Shown: positions 1 to 6,398, counted from the stretch's first letter. The stretch is DNA of 7,729 bases from JAHRAH01 sp051009015 (GCA_051009015.1 JBPCWZ010000129.1:1-7729); one strand, 5' to 3'. Numbers and translations: made by a program. Notes: generated by a model not told the origin, from the letters alone.

Positions 1-705
1 GGCGGCAGTTGCGTTTTGACCTCGGCAAAGGGTTTCCGCTATTGACGACCAAAAAACTGCATTGGCGTTCCATCGCCCATGAGTTGTTGTGGTTTTTGCG
101 CGGCGACACCAACATCGGCTATCTGAACGAAAACGGCGTTTCCATCTGGGACGAATGGGCAAATGCCGATGGCGATTTGGGACCGGGTTTATGGCAAACA
201 ATGGCGCAAATGGCAGGGCGATGGCGGCAAACCGATAGACCAAATCCGCGCCGCCATTGACGAGATACGCAACAATCCGCATTCGCGGCGCATTGTGGTA
301 TCGGCGTGGAATGTCGCCGATATGCCAAAGATGGCATTACCGCCGTGCCATGCGCTTTTTCAGTTTTATGTCGCGGGCGGCAAGTTGTCGTGCCAGTTAT
401 ATCAGCGCAGCGCCGACATTTTTTTGGGCGTCCCTTTCAATATCGCCTCTTATGCCTTATTGACGGAAATGGTCGCGCATGTTTGCGATTTACGCCCGGG
501 CGATTTTATTCACACTTTCGGCGATATACATTTGTATAACAATCATCTTGCCCAAGCCCGACAACAATTGCAAAGAACGCCGGAAAAGTTGCCAACCCTG
601 CATTTTTCCCGCAAGGTAGCCGACATTGACGATATTCATTACCAAGATATTGTTTTACAAAACTACGATGCACTGCCAAACATTCCGGCAAAAATAGCGA
701 TATGA
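1..705 (+). pseudogene. thyA: thymidylate synthase ThyA, 5'-partial and frameshifted
   Basis: Thymidylate synthase methylates dUMP to dTMP using methylene-tetrahydrofolate, in the cytosol. The window opens inside the gene: the first bases read R-Q-L-R-F-D-L in the family's FGxQxRF region, so about 30 N-terminal residues are missing. The frame runs through HELLWFLRGDTNI and IWDEWA to GDLGP, then breaks. The rest continues one frame over as VYGKQW, SRRIVVSAWNV (phosphate-binding arginines), PPCHALFQF (nucleophilic Cys, codon 346-348), QLYQRSADIFLG, PFNIASYALL and HLYNNH, ending in the family's short A-I tail. Removing one G from the run at 185-187 restores an uninterrupted ThyA, and every catalytic residue is present. 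Such a clean single-base lesion in an otherwise conserved gene could be a recent mutation or a sequencing indel. The stop overlaps the folA start by ATGA. Identification is near certain; pseudogene status is not. Confidence 0.93.
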
Positions 706-1199
706 CAATACCGATAGCCATTGTCGCGGCAATTGCCAAAGACAACATTATCGGCAAAGGGGGAGGTTTGCCGTGGCATATCCCCGAAGACCTGCGTCAC
801 TTTCGCGCCATAACAATGGGCGGCGCATTAATAATGGGACGGCGCACTTACGACTCCATCGGCAAACCCCTGCCGGGGCGTTTGAATATCATCGTCAGCC
901 GCCAAAGCCAAACCATTGAAGGATGCCAAACGGCAACCTCGCCAACGGCGGCACTGGACATTGCCAAAGCATCGGGCAAAAACATATTTATCATCGGCGG
1001 CGAACAAATATACCGCCAACTCCTGCCGCAAGCGACAATCCTGCATTTGACGGATTTAACCGCCGCCATCGCCATAGAAAACGGCGATGCGACATTCCCC
1101 CCGATAAACAAACAAGAATGGCAGCAAACCAAAAGCACCCCCCTGCAAACAACCCCCAACGCAACATTCCAAACCCACCACCGCATAACCCCCCATTAA
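702..1199 (+). CDS. folA: dihydrofolate reductase
   Basis: This enzyme reduces dihydrofolate to tetrahydrofolate with NADPH, regenerating the cofactor that ThyA oxidises. It has 165 residues, the normal length for a chromosomal bacterial DHFR. Visible motifs are the opening strand and Met20-like loop (IVAAIAKDNIIGKGGGLPW, about residues 7-25), PEDLRHF with the catalytic acid D30, GRRTYDSIG (46-54), PLPGR with the folate-binding Arg60, and the NADPH glycine pair in IIGGEQIY (97-104). The ATG overlaps the thyA stop (ATGA) and has no clear Shine-Dalgarno site, so translation is probably coupled to thyA. If the thyA frameshift is real, ribosomes would stop early and folA translation could suffer. 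The C-terminal strand (NATFQTHHRI) is less typical than the rest, and the last 60 bases are unusually C-rich on the + strand. Confidence 0.96.
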   Translation: MTIPIAIVAAIAKDNIIGKGGGLPWHIPEDLRHFRAITMGGALIMGRRTYDSIGKPLPGRLNIIVSRQSQTIEGCQTATSPTAALDIAKASGKNIFIIGGEQIYRQLLPQATILHLTDLTAAIAIENGDATFPPINKQEWQQTKSTPLQTTPNATFQTHHRITPH

Positions 1200-1250
1200 C
1201 CATCATTCCCGCAAAAGCGAAAAACCATAAACCACCGCCTAATGCTATTT

Positions 1251-1276
1251 GCCGCCCTGCTTTTTAATCGGGCGGC
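1251..1276. terminator. GC-rich inverted repeat between convergent genes
   Basis: GCCGCCC (1251-1257) and GGGCGGC (1270-1276) form a perfect 7-bp stem with a 12-nt loop, located between the folA stop and the convergent ankyrin-gene stop. The position suits a bidirectional terminator. However, neither strand has a T-tract after the stem, so intrinsic termination is doubtful. I see nothing else in 1200-1289. Confidence 0.4.
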
Positions 1277-1289
1277 AAGACAATGGCAA

Positions 1290-1976
1290 TTAGTCGCCGA
1301 ATAGCCATTTTTTTGCTTTTTGCCAAGTGCTTTCGTTTCCAAGCAGCAATCGCGCTATTTCGCTGTCTTCGCCATGCTTTTCTATGGCAACATCCAGCGG
1401 CGTTTTTTCGTCATTGCCGCGGGCATGCAAATCCGCCCCTGCTTTGATAAGAGCAAGCGCAGTTTCGGTTTGACCGTAATATGCCGCACTATGCAAAGGC
1501 GTCCCGCCATTATTAGATTTTGCGCCAATATCCGCCCCCGCATTGACAAGGGCAAGCGCGGTTTCGGTTTGACCTGTCAATGCCGCAATATGCAGGGGCG
1601 TCAGTCCATTTCCCGCCCTTGCGTCAAGATTCGCCCCCGCTTCCACAAGGGCGAGTGCGGTTTCGGTTTGACCACCCCCTGCCGCATGATGCAAAGGCGT
1701 AAATCCGTCGCTGTCTGTTGCATTGACATCCGTCCCGTCGTCAATCAGGCGTTTGACTTCGGCGATATCGTCTTTTCCCGCCGCCTGATGCGACTCTGCC
1801 TGCATATCCGCCCCGCTGTCAATAGGGCGTTTGACTTCGGCGGCATCGCCTTTGCCTTCCGCCTGATGCGATACCTGACCTGTCTCAACGAGATAGACAC
1901 CCCAGCCAACAAAGGCGGCAAAGACGGCAAAGACGACAAAGGCAATCACGCCCAAGACACGAAAAAATTTACGCAT
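1290..1976 (-). CDS. membrane-anchored ankyrin-repeat protein
   Basis: The protein has 228 residues. Residues 7-29 form one hydrophobic segment after a short basic start (MRKFFR), which predicts an N-terminal membrane anchor or uncleaved signal with the rest in the periplasm. Canonical ankyrin units follow from about residue 89: TPLHHAA (93-99), TPLHIAA (126-132), TPLHSAA (159-165) and a degenerate TPLDVAI (192-198). Between them the block GQTETALAL recurs at residues 102, 135 and 168, exactly 33 apart. Residues 36-61 and 62-87 are a 26-residue tandem duplication (SHQA..GK..) resembling the second half of an ankyrin unit. Ankyrin repeats bind proteins; the partner cannot be told. The start has a good AGGAG site (1983-1987) 6-7 nt upstream and its own promoter. 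It lies downstream of the Fic gene on the same strand. No enzymatic domain is visible. Confidence 0.88.
   Translation of the reverse strand: MRKFFRVLGVIAFVVFAVFAAFVGWGVYLVETGQVSHQAEGKGDAAEVKRPIDSGADMQAESHQAAGKDDIAEVKRLIDDGTDVNATDSDGFTPLHHAAGGGQTETALALVEAGANLDARAGNGLTPLHIAALTGQTETALALVNAGADIGAKSNNGGTPLHSAAYYGQTETALALIKAGADLHARGNDEKTPLDVAIEKHGEDSEIARLLLGNESTWQKAKKWLFGD
1377..1673 (-). repeat. three 99-bp tandem repeats encoding ankyrin units
   Basis: This is the coding DNA of residues 102-200 of the ankyrin protein. Each 99-bp unit opens with the same GQTETALAL codon block, nearly identical at the nucleotide level (on +, GTTTCGGTTTGACC recurs), while the loop parts have diverged. This points to unit duplication or gene conversion within the gene. 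Confidence 0.75.
1716..1871 (-). repeat. tandem duplication of a 78-bp segment in the ankyrin gene
   Basis: The segments 1794-1871 (residues 36-61) and 1716-1793 (residues 62-87) are adjacent and of equal length. Both encode S-H-Q-A-x-G-K-x-D-x-A-E-V-K-R-x-I-D-x-G-x-D. The unit is 26 residues, not the 33 of a full ankyrin repeat, so it is separate from the downstream array. Confidence 0.8.
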
Positions 1977-1981
1977 GGTTT

Positions 1982-1987
1982 TCTCCT
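1982..1987 (-). promoter_or_regulatory. ribosome binding site of the ankyrin gene
   Basis: AGGAGA on the - strand, 5-6 nt before the ATG at 1976. It fixes that start. Confidence 0.75.
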
Positions 1988-2025
1988 TTTATGTTTTGCA
2001 GTGCGACAAGCCGCCGCCCATCGTC

Positions 2026-2054
2026 ATAATAACACAAAGCCCGCCAAATCACAA
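2026..2054 (-). promoter_or_regulatory. sigma70-type promoter for the ankyrin gene
   Basis: On the - strand a -35 box TTGTGA (2049-2054) and a -10 box TATTAT (2026-2031) are 17 bp apart, with an extended -10 TG at 2033-2034. The -35 overlaps the Fic stop codon. The predicted transcript starts near 2019, giving a leader of about 40 nt, so the ankyrin gene need not depend on Fic transcription. Read from sequence only. Confidence 0.55.
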
Positions 2055-3122
2055 TTCCATATCCGGCATGTCAAACAATAACGCCGCCAGTTTTTGGTTA
2101 ATGTAATAGTTTTCGCGTCCCGGTTTTGTTTTTGCCAGCACGCCGCCCGCGGTAAGGTTGTCCAAATAGCGGGCGGCGGTGACGCGGGATACGCCCAGTT
2201 CTTTCGCCAAAACCGCCGCTTTGGTGTAGGGGCGGATAAAAATCGCATCAAGCAATTCGCGGCGGTGCGAAATGCGCAAGGCGCGAATGCTTTCTTCGTG
2301 CCTGTCGTGCAAATCGCGGATATTCTTCACAAGCGCGATAGTGTGCCGCGCCGTTGCCGCTATGCCGCGCAGCATATAAAGCAGCCATTCATCCCACCCC
2401 CGCCCGCTTTGCGTTTGCCGCAGCAGGCGGTAATAGTCGCCGCGCGTTTGTTTGATATAACGGCTCAGATACAAAAATGGCGCACTCAGCAAGCCCGCCT
2501 TGACCAAAAATAAAATGTTGATAATGCGCCCGGTTCTGCCATTGCCGTCATAAAACGGATGGATGGCTTCAAAGCGGCTATGCGCCAGCGCCATTTTTAT
2601 CAGCGGGTCGTCGCCGTTTTCGGCGTTCAAGTATTTTTCCAGTTGCGCCATCATATCCGGCACTTCGTCGGGCGGCGGCGGCGTAAAAACCGTTTCGCCC
2701 GCGGCATTTTTCAGCACCGTGCCGGGCAGTGTGCGCCACTCGGTTTGATATCCGGTCAAAATTTGTTGTATGCCGATGATAGTGCGGCACGATAGCACTT
2801 GCGTCTCCCGCACTTTGCGCCAGCCGGCTTCCATCGCTTCGGCGTATTGCGATGCCTCTTTGGCGGCTGTGTTGCGGGGGACGGGACGCAAGCGGTATTC
2901 GTGCAGTTCCTGCTGCGTGGTAATAATGTTTTCTATGGCGGAACTGCTCTGCGCCTCTTGAAGTCCGAGCGTGGAAAGCAAAATGCGCCCATCGGGGATG
3001 GAATGCACCGCTTCATCAAGCCCCGCCAAAGGGCGGCTCGCCGCCACAAGCGCACGCAACATAGCGGGCGTCTCATACTCGTCCGGCGAAGGCGGGAAAG
3101 AAGGCAACTTGGAATATGCCAT
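2049..3122 (-). CDS. Fic-family protein adenylyltransferase, class II, with winged-helix C terminus
   Basis: Fic enzymes transfer AMP from ATP to hydroxyl side chains of target proteins. The catalytic motif HPFYDGNGRTGR (residues 188-199) is complete: base H188, metal-binding D192, phosphate-binding N194 and R196, and R199. An inhibitory-helix motif SxxxEN (S60 to E64-N65) precedes the core, which defines class II, autoinhibited by an N-terminal helix. Residues 1-80 resemble the Fic N-terminal domain, about 100-235 the Fic core, and about 295-345 a winged helix-turn-helix (YTKAAVLAKELGVSRVTAARYLDNL). At 357 residues it matches stand-alone proteins of the SoFic type. The start at 3122 is the first in-frame ATG, but no strong Shine-Dalgarno site precedes it. 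Upstream lies an array of palindromic 41-bp repeats that the winged helix could bind (inference). No antitoxin gene is adjacent, as expected when the inhibitory helix is internal. Targets are unknown. Confidence 0.95.
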   Translation of the reverse strand: MAYSKLPSFPPSPDEYETPAMLRALVAASRPLAGLDEAVHSIPDGRILLSTLGLQEAQSSSAIENIITTQQELHEYRLRPVPRNTAAKEASQYAEAMEAGWRKVRETQVLSCRTIIGIQQILTGYQTEWRTLPGTVLKNAAGETVFTPPPPDEVPDMMAQLEKYLNAENGDDPLIKMALAHSRFEAIHPFYDGNGRTGRIINILFLVKAGLLSAPFLYLSRYIKQTRGDYYRLLRQTQSGRGWDEWLLYMLRGIAATARHTIALVKNIRDLHDRHEESIRALRISHRRELLDAIFIRPYTKAAVLAKELGVSRVTAARYLDNLTAGGVLAKTKPGRENYYINQKLAALLFDMPDMEL

Positions 3123-3137
3123 CTGCTCATAATACCC

Positions 3138-3273
3138 GAATTGTGAACAGATGGTGCATGTATCTGTTCATAAATTGCGAATTTTGAACAGGTAGGTTTG
3201 TTATGTGTGCAGAATTTGCGAATTTTGAACAGGTAAGTTGGACATCTGTGCAGAATCGGTGAATTTTGAACAG
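3138..3273. repeat. four direct repeats at exact 41-bp spacing upstream of fic
   Basis: GAATTTTGAACAG occurs at 3179-3191, 3220-3232 and 3261-3273, and a one-mismatch copy (GAATTGTGAACAG) at 3138-3150. All four start exactly 41 bp apart. Just before copies 2-4 the opposite half-site appears (CTGTTCATAAATT, TGTGCAGAATTT, TGTGCAGAATCG), so each junction is an imperfect palindrome of about 27 bp centred on the GC or GT that precedes GAATT. Spacing of 41 bp is close to four helical turns, which would put the sites on one face of the DNA. Location directly in front of fic suggests an operator array. This array fills most of the 3123-3313 gap; I see no gene in it. Confidence 0.8.
3144..3170. promoter_or_regulatory. 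perfect 9-bp inverted repeat, candidate fic operator
   Basis: TGAACAGAT (3144-3152) and ATCTGTTCA (3162-3170) are perfect inverted copies around a 9-nt spacer, starting 22 bp upstream of the fic ATG. A weak - strand -10 candidate (TATTAT, about 3128-3133) lies between it and the start, so a bound protein would sit over the promoter. A hairpin in the leader RNA is an alternative reading. Confidence 0.6.
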
Positions 3274-3313
3274 ATAAAAACGACTGCCAAAAGAAAACAG
3301 GCGTAAAAACGGG

Positions 3314-5497
3314 TTATGCAAACTTGATGCCGTGGGCGGCGAAAGGTTGGTGGGTTATTCTTTTGCCGGTTGCGGCGTATATCGCATTTGCCAATGCGGG
3401 AACAAGCGGCGGGACTGCCGGTTCGCCTACGCCTGTCGGGGCTTCGGCTGACGGGATTATTATCGTTCGCACTTTTGGCATTTCGTTTATTCGCAGGGGT
3501 TGATAATCCGGGAAGTTGCTTTCTTTCACTTCGCCGTCTTCTTTCAATGTTATTTGATTGCGCATCGCCGCGCCCAAGGCATAACCTACGCCGCTTTCCA
3601 TCTGCGCGCGGACGATGTCCGGATTTACCGCGATGCCGCAATCCACCGCGCACACGACTTCTTCCACTTTGACCGCCCCGCCATCGCTGACGGATATCTC
3701 CACAACCTCGGCGACAAAACTGCGAAACGACTCATGCACCGCAACGCCCTGAAACCTGCCCGCTTGTGCCTTGCCCCAGCCCGCCGCATCCGCCGCCGCC
3801 CGCAAAACAGCGGAATGACGCGGATGACTTTGCAAATGACGCAAGCGAAACGCAACCGCATCCGCCCCCGCCGCTTCCGCCAGCATATCCATTATCGTCT
3901 CAACCGCAAAAGCCGTATGCGTATGACCGACCGAACGCCACCACAAAACCGGCACCGCCGTTTGCATATTGCGAATGTCAACATGCAAGTTTGCCGAATG
4001 ATACGGCATATCCGCCGCGCCTTCAACCGATGCATTATCCACGCCGTCTTTCACGCCCGCACCTTCAAACGGCGTGCCGATTAAGATGGATTTTCCGGCG
4101 ATGCGCTGACGCCAGCCGGCAATGCCGCCATCGGCGTTTATTCCGGCGACAACCCGATGGGCGAACATCGGGCGGTAGAAACCGCCGCGAATGTCGTCTT
4201 CGCGAGTCCATACAACCTTCAACGGGCGCGAAGGATGCGGCGATGCTTTTAGCGCATGCGCCGCTTCGGTTTGATAATCCACATTTGGCGTAGCGCGCCG
4301 CCCGAAAGTCCCGCCCGCCAGCAGCGACACAATATTAACCTTCTCCGGCGGCAAGCCAAAAACACCGCCGACAGCCCCCTGCACAACACCCGGCAACTGA
4401 CAGCCATCCCACAATGTCAAAATGCCATCGCGCATTTGGATAACGCAATTAAGCGGCTCCATCGGCGCATGCGCCAAAAAGGGAAAAGAAAAATCGGCGG
4501 CGACGGTCTTATGCGCATTTGCCAAAGCGCCATCGGCATCGCCGTTTTTGGCGGCGTCAAGCCCCGGCTTGTCCAGCGCATTAATATAATCCTGCATCAT
4601 CCGCGCCGACGAGCGGGTTTCGGCTTTGGAAAAATCCCATTCGGCTTTGATGACACGGCGCGCTTTAATGGCAGCCCACAAAGTTTCGCCATAAACGGCA
4701 ACGCCGCCGGGCACGGCTTTCGCGCCCGCATAGTTTTCCACACTGCGCGCGGCGGAGTCGTCAAAACCCGCCAGCATTCCGCCAAACTTCGGCGAGCGCA
4801 ACACCACGGCATACAAAAGATTATCCGGGCGAAAATCCATCGCATACTGCGCGCTGCCGTCAAGTTTGGCGGCGATATCCTTGCGCGGGCGGGAAGGTTT
4901 GCCGATATGGACGAAAGAATCCGCCGGCTTAAGTTGCGGCTCGGCGATGGGCACGGTGACTTGCGCCGCAGCCGATGCCATCTCGCCATAACGCGCCCGC
5001 TTGCCGCCAAACGACAGGATGCCGTTTTCGGCGCGGATGTTTTCCGGCGCGGTTTTCCATTGTTGGGCGGCGGCGGCTTTGAGTTGCAAAAGCGCCGCCG
5101 CCCCGGCTTTGCGGTATTGCAAAAACGAGTTCGCCATTGCCGTGGAACCGCCGGTGCCCTGAATGCCAAAAAGCAAATTGGCATAGCGGGCATTGTCGGC
5201 GGGAGCAAATGCCGTTTCCACTTTGTCCCAGTCGGCATTCATCTCCTCGGCGACAAGAGTCGCAAGTCCGGTTGCCGGTCCCTGCCCGGCTTCCACATGT
5301 TTGACGATGACGATAATGCGGTCGTCCGGCGTTATGCGCACAAAGTCGGAGACAAACCCTTCGGCGGTTTCGTCCGTGATGAGTTTGGCATCGGCATTTT
5401 GCGCTTGTGTCGCAACAACGGCGGCGGCGGATGCGGCGGGCAAAGCGGCGGCGCTTTTGAGAAAACCGCGGCGGGAAAGGCGGGGGTTGAACTTCAT
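3314..5497 (-). CDS. iorB: molybdopterin-binding subunit of an isoquinoline 1-oxidoreductase-like enzyme (xanthine dehydrogenase family)
   Basis: This is the catalytic large subunit (727 residues) of a two-subunit molybdenum hydroxylase, which adds water-derived oxygen to N-heterocycles or aldehydes and passes electrons to the 2Fe-2S subunit. A Tat signal (SRRGFLK, residues 8-14, then an Ala-rich stretch to about 37) sends it to the periplasm. Family marks are HVEAGQGPATGLATLVAEE (67-85), GGTFGRR (395-401), WTREDD (430-435), WWRSVGHTHTAF (519-530) and GVGEP (689-693), where E692 is in the position of the catalytic Glu. It lacks the FAD subunit gene found in CoxLMS-type enzymes. I chose the ATG at 5497 because GGAGG (5505-5509) sits 7 nt upstream, the Tat motif follows at once, and the iorA stop is 2 nt away; a longer frame to 5698 would run through iorA. 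The real substrate is unknown, so the symbol is by family only. Confidence 0.9.
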   Translation of the reverse strand: MKFNPRLSRRGFLKSAAALPAASAAAVVATQAQNADAKLITDETAEGFVSDFVRITPDDRIIVIVKHVEAGQGPATGLATLVAEEMNADWDKVETAFAPADNARYANLLFGIQGTGGSTAMANSFLQYRKAGAAALLQLKAAAAQQWKTAPENIRAENGILSFGGKRARYGEMASAAAQVTVPIAEPQLKPADSFVHIGKPSRPRKDIAAKLDGSAQYAMDFRPDNLLYAVVLRSPKFGGMLAGFDDSAARSVENYAGAKAVPGGVAVYGETLWAAIKARRVIKAEWDFSKAETRSSARMMQDYINALDKPGLDAAKNGDADGALANAHKTVAADFSFPFLAHAPMEPLNCVIQMRDGILTLWDGCQLPGVVQGAVGGVFGLPPEKVNIVSLLAGGTFGRRATPNVDYQTEAAHALKASPHPSRPLKVVWTREDDIRGGFYRPMFAHRVVAGINADGGIAGWRQRIAGKSILIGTPFEGAGVKDGVDNASVEGAADMPYHSANLHVDIRNMQTAVPVLWWRSVGHTHTAFAVETIMDMLAEAAGADAVAFRLRHLQSHPRHSAVLRAAADAAGWGKAQAGRFQGVAVHESFRSFVAEVVEISVSDGGAVKVEEVVCAVDCGIAVNPDIVRAQMESGVGYALGAAMRNQITLKEDGEVKESNFPDYQPLRINEMPKVRTIIIPSAEAPTGVGEPAVPPLVPALANAIYAATGKRITHQPFAAHGIKFA

Positions 5498-5499
5498 CG

Positions 5500-5958
5500 T
5501 TATGCCTCCAAAATATCGCTCGCGCGCAAGATGGCATCGCGAATGCGGGGATAAGTCGCGCACCGGCAAACATTCCCCGCCATTTCTTTGTTGATGACTT
5601 CGGCGGTGGGTTTGGGGTTGTCTTGCAAAAGTTTGGCGGCGGACATTATCTGCCCCGACTGACACCATCCGCACTGCGGCACTTGCAACTCCGTCCATGC
5701 CCGCCGGATGGCATCGGCTTCTTTGCCGCCAACGCCTTCAATGGTCGTAATGCTCATCCCCTCGGCGGCGGCAAGCGGCATTATGCAAGCGCGCGCCGGA
5801 TTGCCATTGAAGTAGATAGTGCAAGCCCCGCAAGATGCAACCCCGCAACCAAACTTGACACCGGTATACCCCAGCGTCTCCCGCAAAACCCAAAGCAACG
5901 GCGTATCCCCCGGCTCCTCAACCGAATGCGATGTGCCATTAACAGAAAAAGTTGTCAT
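5500..5958 (-). CDS. iorA: 2Fe-2S subunit of an isoquinoline 1-oxidoreductase-like enzyme
   Basis: This is the electron-transfer small subunit (152 residues) for the molybdopterin protein encoded 2 nt downstream. It has all eight cluster cysteines of the xanthine dehydrogenase small-subunit family: C38, C43, C46 and C58 (plant-ferredoxin-type CxxxxCxxC, in GCGVASCGAC) and C96, C99, C131 and C133 (CGWCQSG and CRC, the second domain). Residues 1-75 are the ferredoxin-like domain and about 76-152 the helical [2Fe-2S]-binding domain. It has no signal peptide, so it is probably co-exported folded with the Tat-bearing large subunit (established for related enzymes; inferred here). The start at 5958 fits the family's opening (FSVNGTSHSVEEP) and has a GGGAGT site (5968-5973) 9 nt upstream. 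Longer in-frame extensions to 6153 run into repeat DNA and are not credible. Confidence 0.95.
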   Translation of the reverse strand: MTTFSVNGTSHSVEEPGDTPLLWVLRETLGYTGVKFGCGVASCGACTIYFNGNPARACIMPLAAAEGMSITTIEGVGGKEADAIRRAWTELQVPQCGWCQSGQIMSAAKLLQDNPKPTAEVINKEMAGNVCRCATYPRIRDAILRASDILEA

Positions 5959-5994
5959 TTGTTTGATACTCCCGAATGAAAACGAACTAACGCC

Positions 5995-6000
5995 ATTATA
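5995..6000 (-). promoter_or_regulatory. -10 box of the iorA-iorB promoter
   Basis: A perfect TATAAT on the - strand, 37 nt before the iorA ATG. The expected -35 position (about 6018-6023) reads only TGTTTG, so either an activator is needed or the box is fortuitous. It lies just below the last hairpin terminator, which suits a new transcription unit starting here. Confidence 0.5.
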
Positions 6001-6082
6001 CACGGATAACAAAAAAACAAACAGCCGATACAAGCGGGCGGCGATAATCGCATCTTTTTGGATTTGCGGTTTATAAAAAAAT

Positions 6083-6105
6083 AGGGCGGTCATTACGACC
6101 GCCCT
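6083..6105 (-). terminator. hairpin I: rho-independent terminator of the repeat element
   Basis: A perfect 9-bp stem AGGGCGGTC / GACCGCCCT with a 5-nt loop (+ ATTAC). On the - strand it is followed by ATTTTTTT (A-run at 6075-6081 on +), a textbook intrinsic terminator. It is the last of three such hairpins before the iorA promoter. Confidence 0.75.
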
Positions 6106-6107
6106 CC

Positions 6108-6182
6108 GAGCCATGCTGCGCCCCGCCATACAAAGCCATGCCGAGCCGGACAATGCCTAGCATCGCAACGCCGTGCCGCGTC
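6108..6182. repeat. pentamer array I (15 units of NNRCM)
   Basis: Starting two bases after hairpin I, the sequence splits without a gap into 15 five-base units such as GAGCC, ATGCT, GCGCC, CCGCC, ATACA and AAGCC. The third base is G or A, the fourth almost always C, and the fifth C or A; the first two are free. The last four units (TCGCA, ACGCC, GTGCC, GCGTC) are identical to the end of array II. Confidence 0.8.
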
Positions 6183-6243
6183 ATTTGTGCTTTGTTTTGC
6201 GAAAGATAATTCATAACCGCACATCATTTTGATTTATAAAAAT
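6183..6243. repeat. conserved AT-rich spacer between array I and hairpin II
   Basis: ATTTGTGCTTTGTTTTGCGA followed by AAGATAATT matches the spacer after array II almost base for base, then a 23-bp segment (about 6212-6234) absent from that other copy, then TATAAAAAT leading into hairpin II. On the - strand it supplies the T-tract of hairpin II. Confidence 0.7.
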
Positions 6244-6267
6244 AGGGCGGTCGTATTTGACCGCCCT
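6244..6267 (-). terminator. hairpin II: rho-independent terminator of the repeat element
   Basis: The same 9-bp stem as hairpin I (6244-6252 with 6259-6267) but a different 6-nt loop (+ GTATTT), followed on the - strand by ATTTTTATAAA. The stem is kept and the loop changed, which argues that the structure is what matters. Confidence 0.75.
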
Positions 6268-6269
6268 CC

Positions 6270-6359
6270 AAGCCCAACCTCGCCAAGCCGTGCCAGACCT
6301 AGCCGCGCCGAGCCTCACTTCGCCGCGCCTTTCCCCGCCTCGCAACGCCGTGCCGCGTC
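6270..6359. repeat. pentamer array II (18 units of NNRCM)
   Basis: Eighteen gapless five-base units begin two bases after hairpin II: AAGCC, CAACC, TCGCC, AAGCC, GTGCC, AGACC, TAGCC, GCGCC and so on. Only TCACT, TTTCC and the closing GCGTC depart from the NNRCM rule. The same closing units as array I lead into the same spacer. Confidence 0.82.
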
Positions 6360-6397
6360 ATTTGTACTTTGTTTTGCGAAAAATAATTTATAAAAAT
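6360..6397. repeat. conserved AT-rich spacer between array II and hairpin III
   Basis: ATTTGTACTTTGTTTTGCGA, then AAAATAATT and TATAAAAAT. It differs from the first spacer by two substitutions in the shared part and lacks its 23-bp segment. Confidence 0.72.
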
Positions 6398-6398
6398 A

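Noticed and set aside
1320..2081. 253-codon + strand ORF
   Set aside because: Antisense to the ankyrin gene, whose TPLHxAA motifs and promoter/ribosome site settle the strand.
3138..3273. CRISPR array
   Set aside because: The shared core is only about 13 bp, the intervals between cores are themselves partly conserved and palindromic, there are only four copies, and no cas genes are present. Operators fit better.
3127..3321. 64-codon - strand ORF in the repeat region upstream of fic
   Set aside because: Its sequence is the translated 41-bp repeats, with no ribosome site, and it overlaps the end of iorB.
4256..5554. 432-codon open frame on the + strand
   Set aside because: It lies wholly antisense to iorB/iorA, is rich in Arg and Gly from GC-biased codons, shows no motif and has no ribosome site. 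iorB's motifs prove the other strand is coding.
5498..5698. In-frame 67-codon extension of iorB
   Set aside because: It runs through iorA in another frame; the Tat signal and GGAGG site place the start at 5497.
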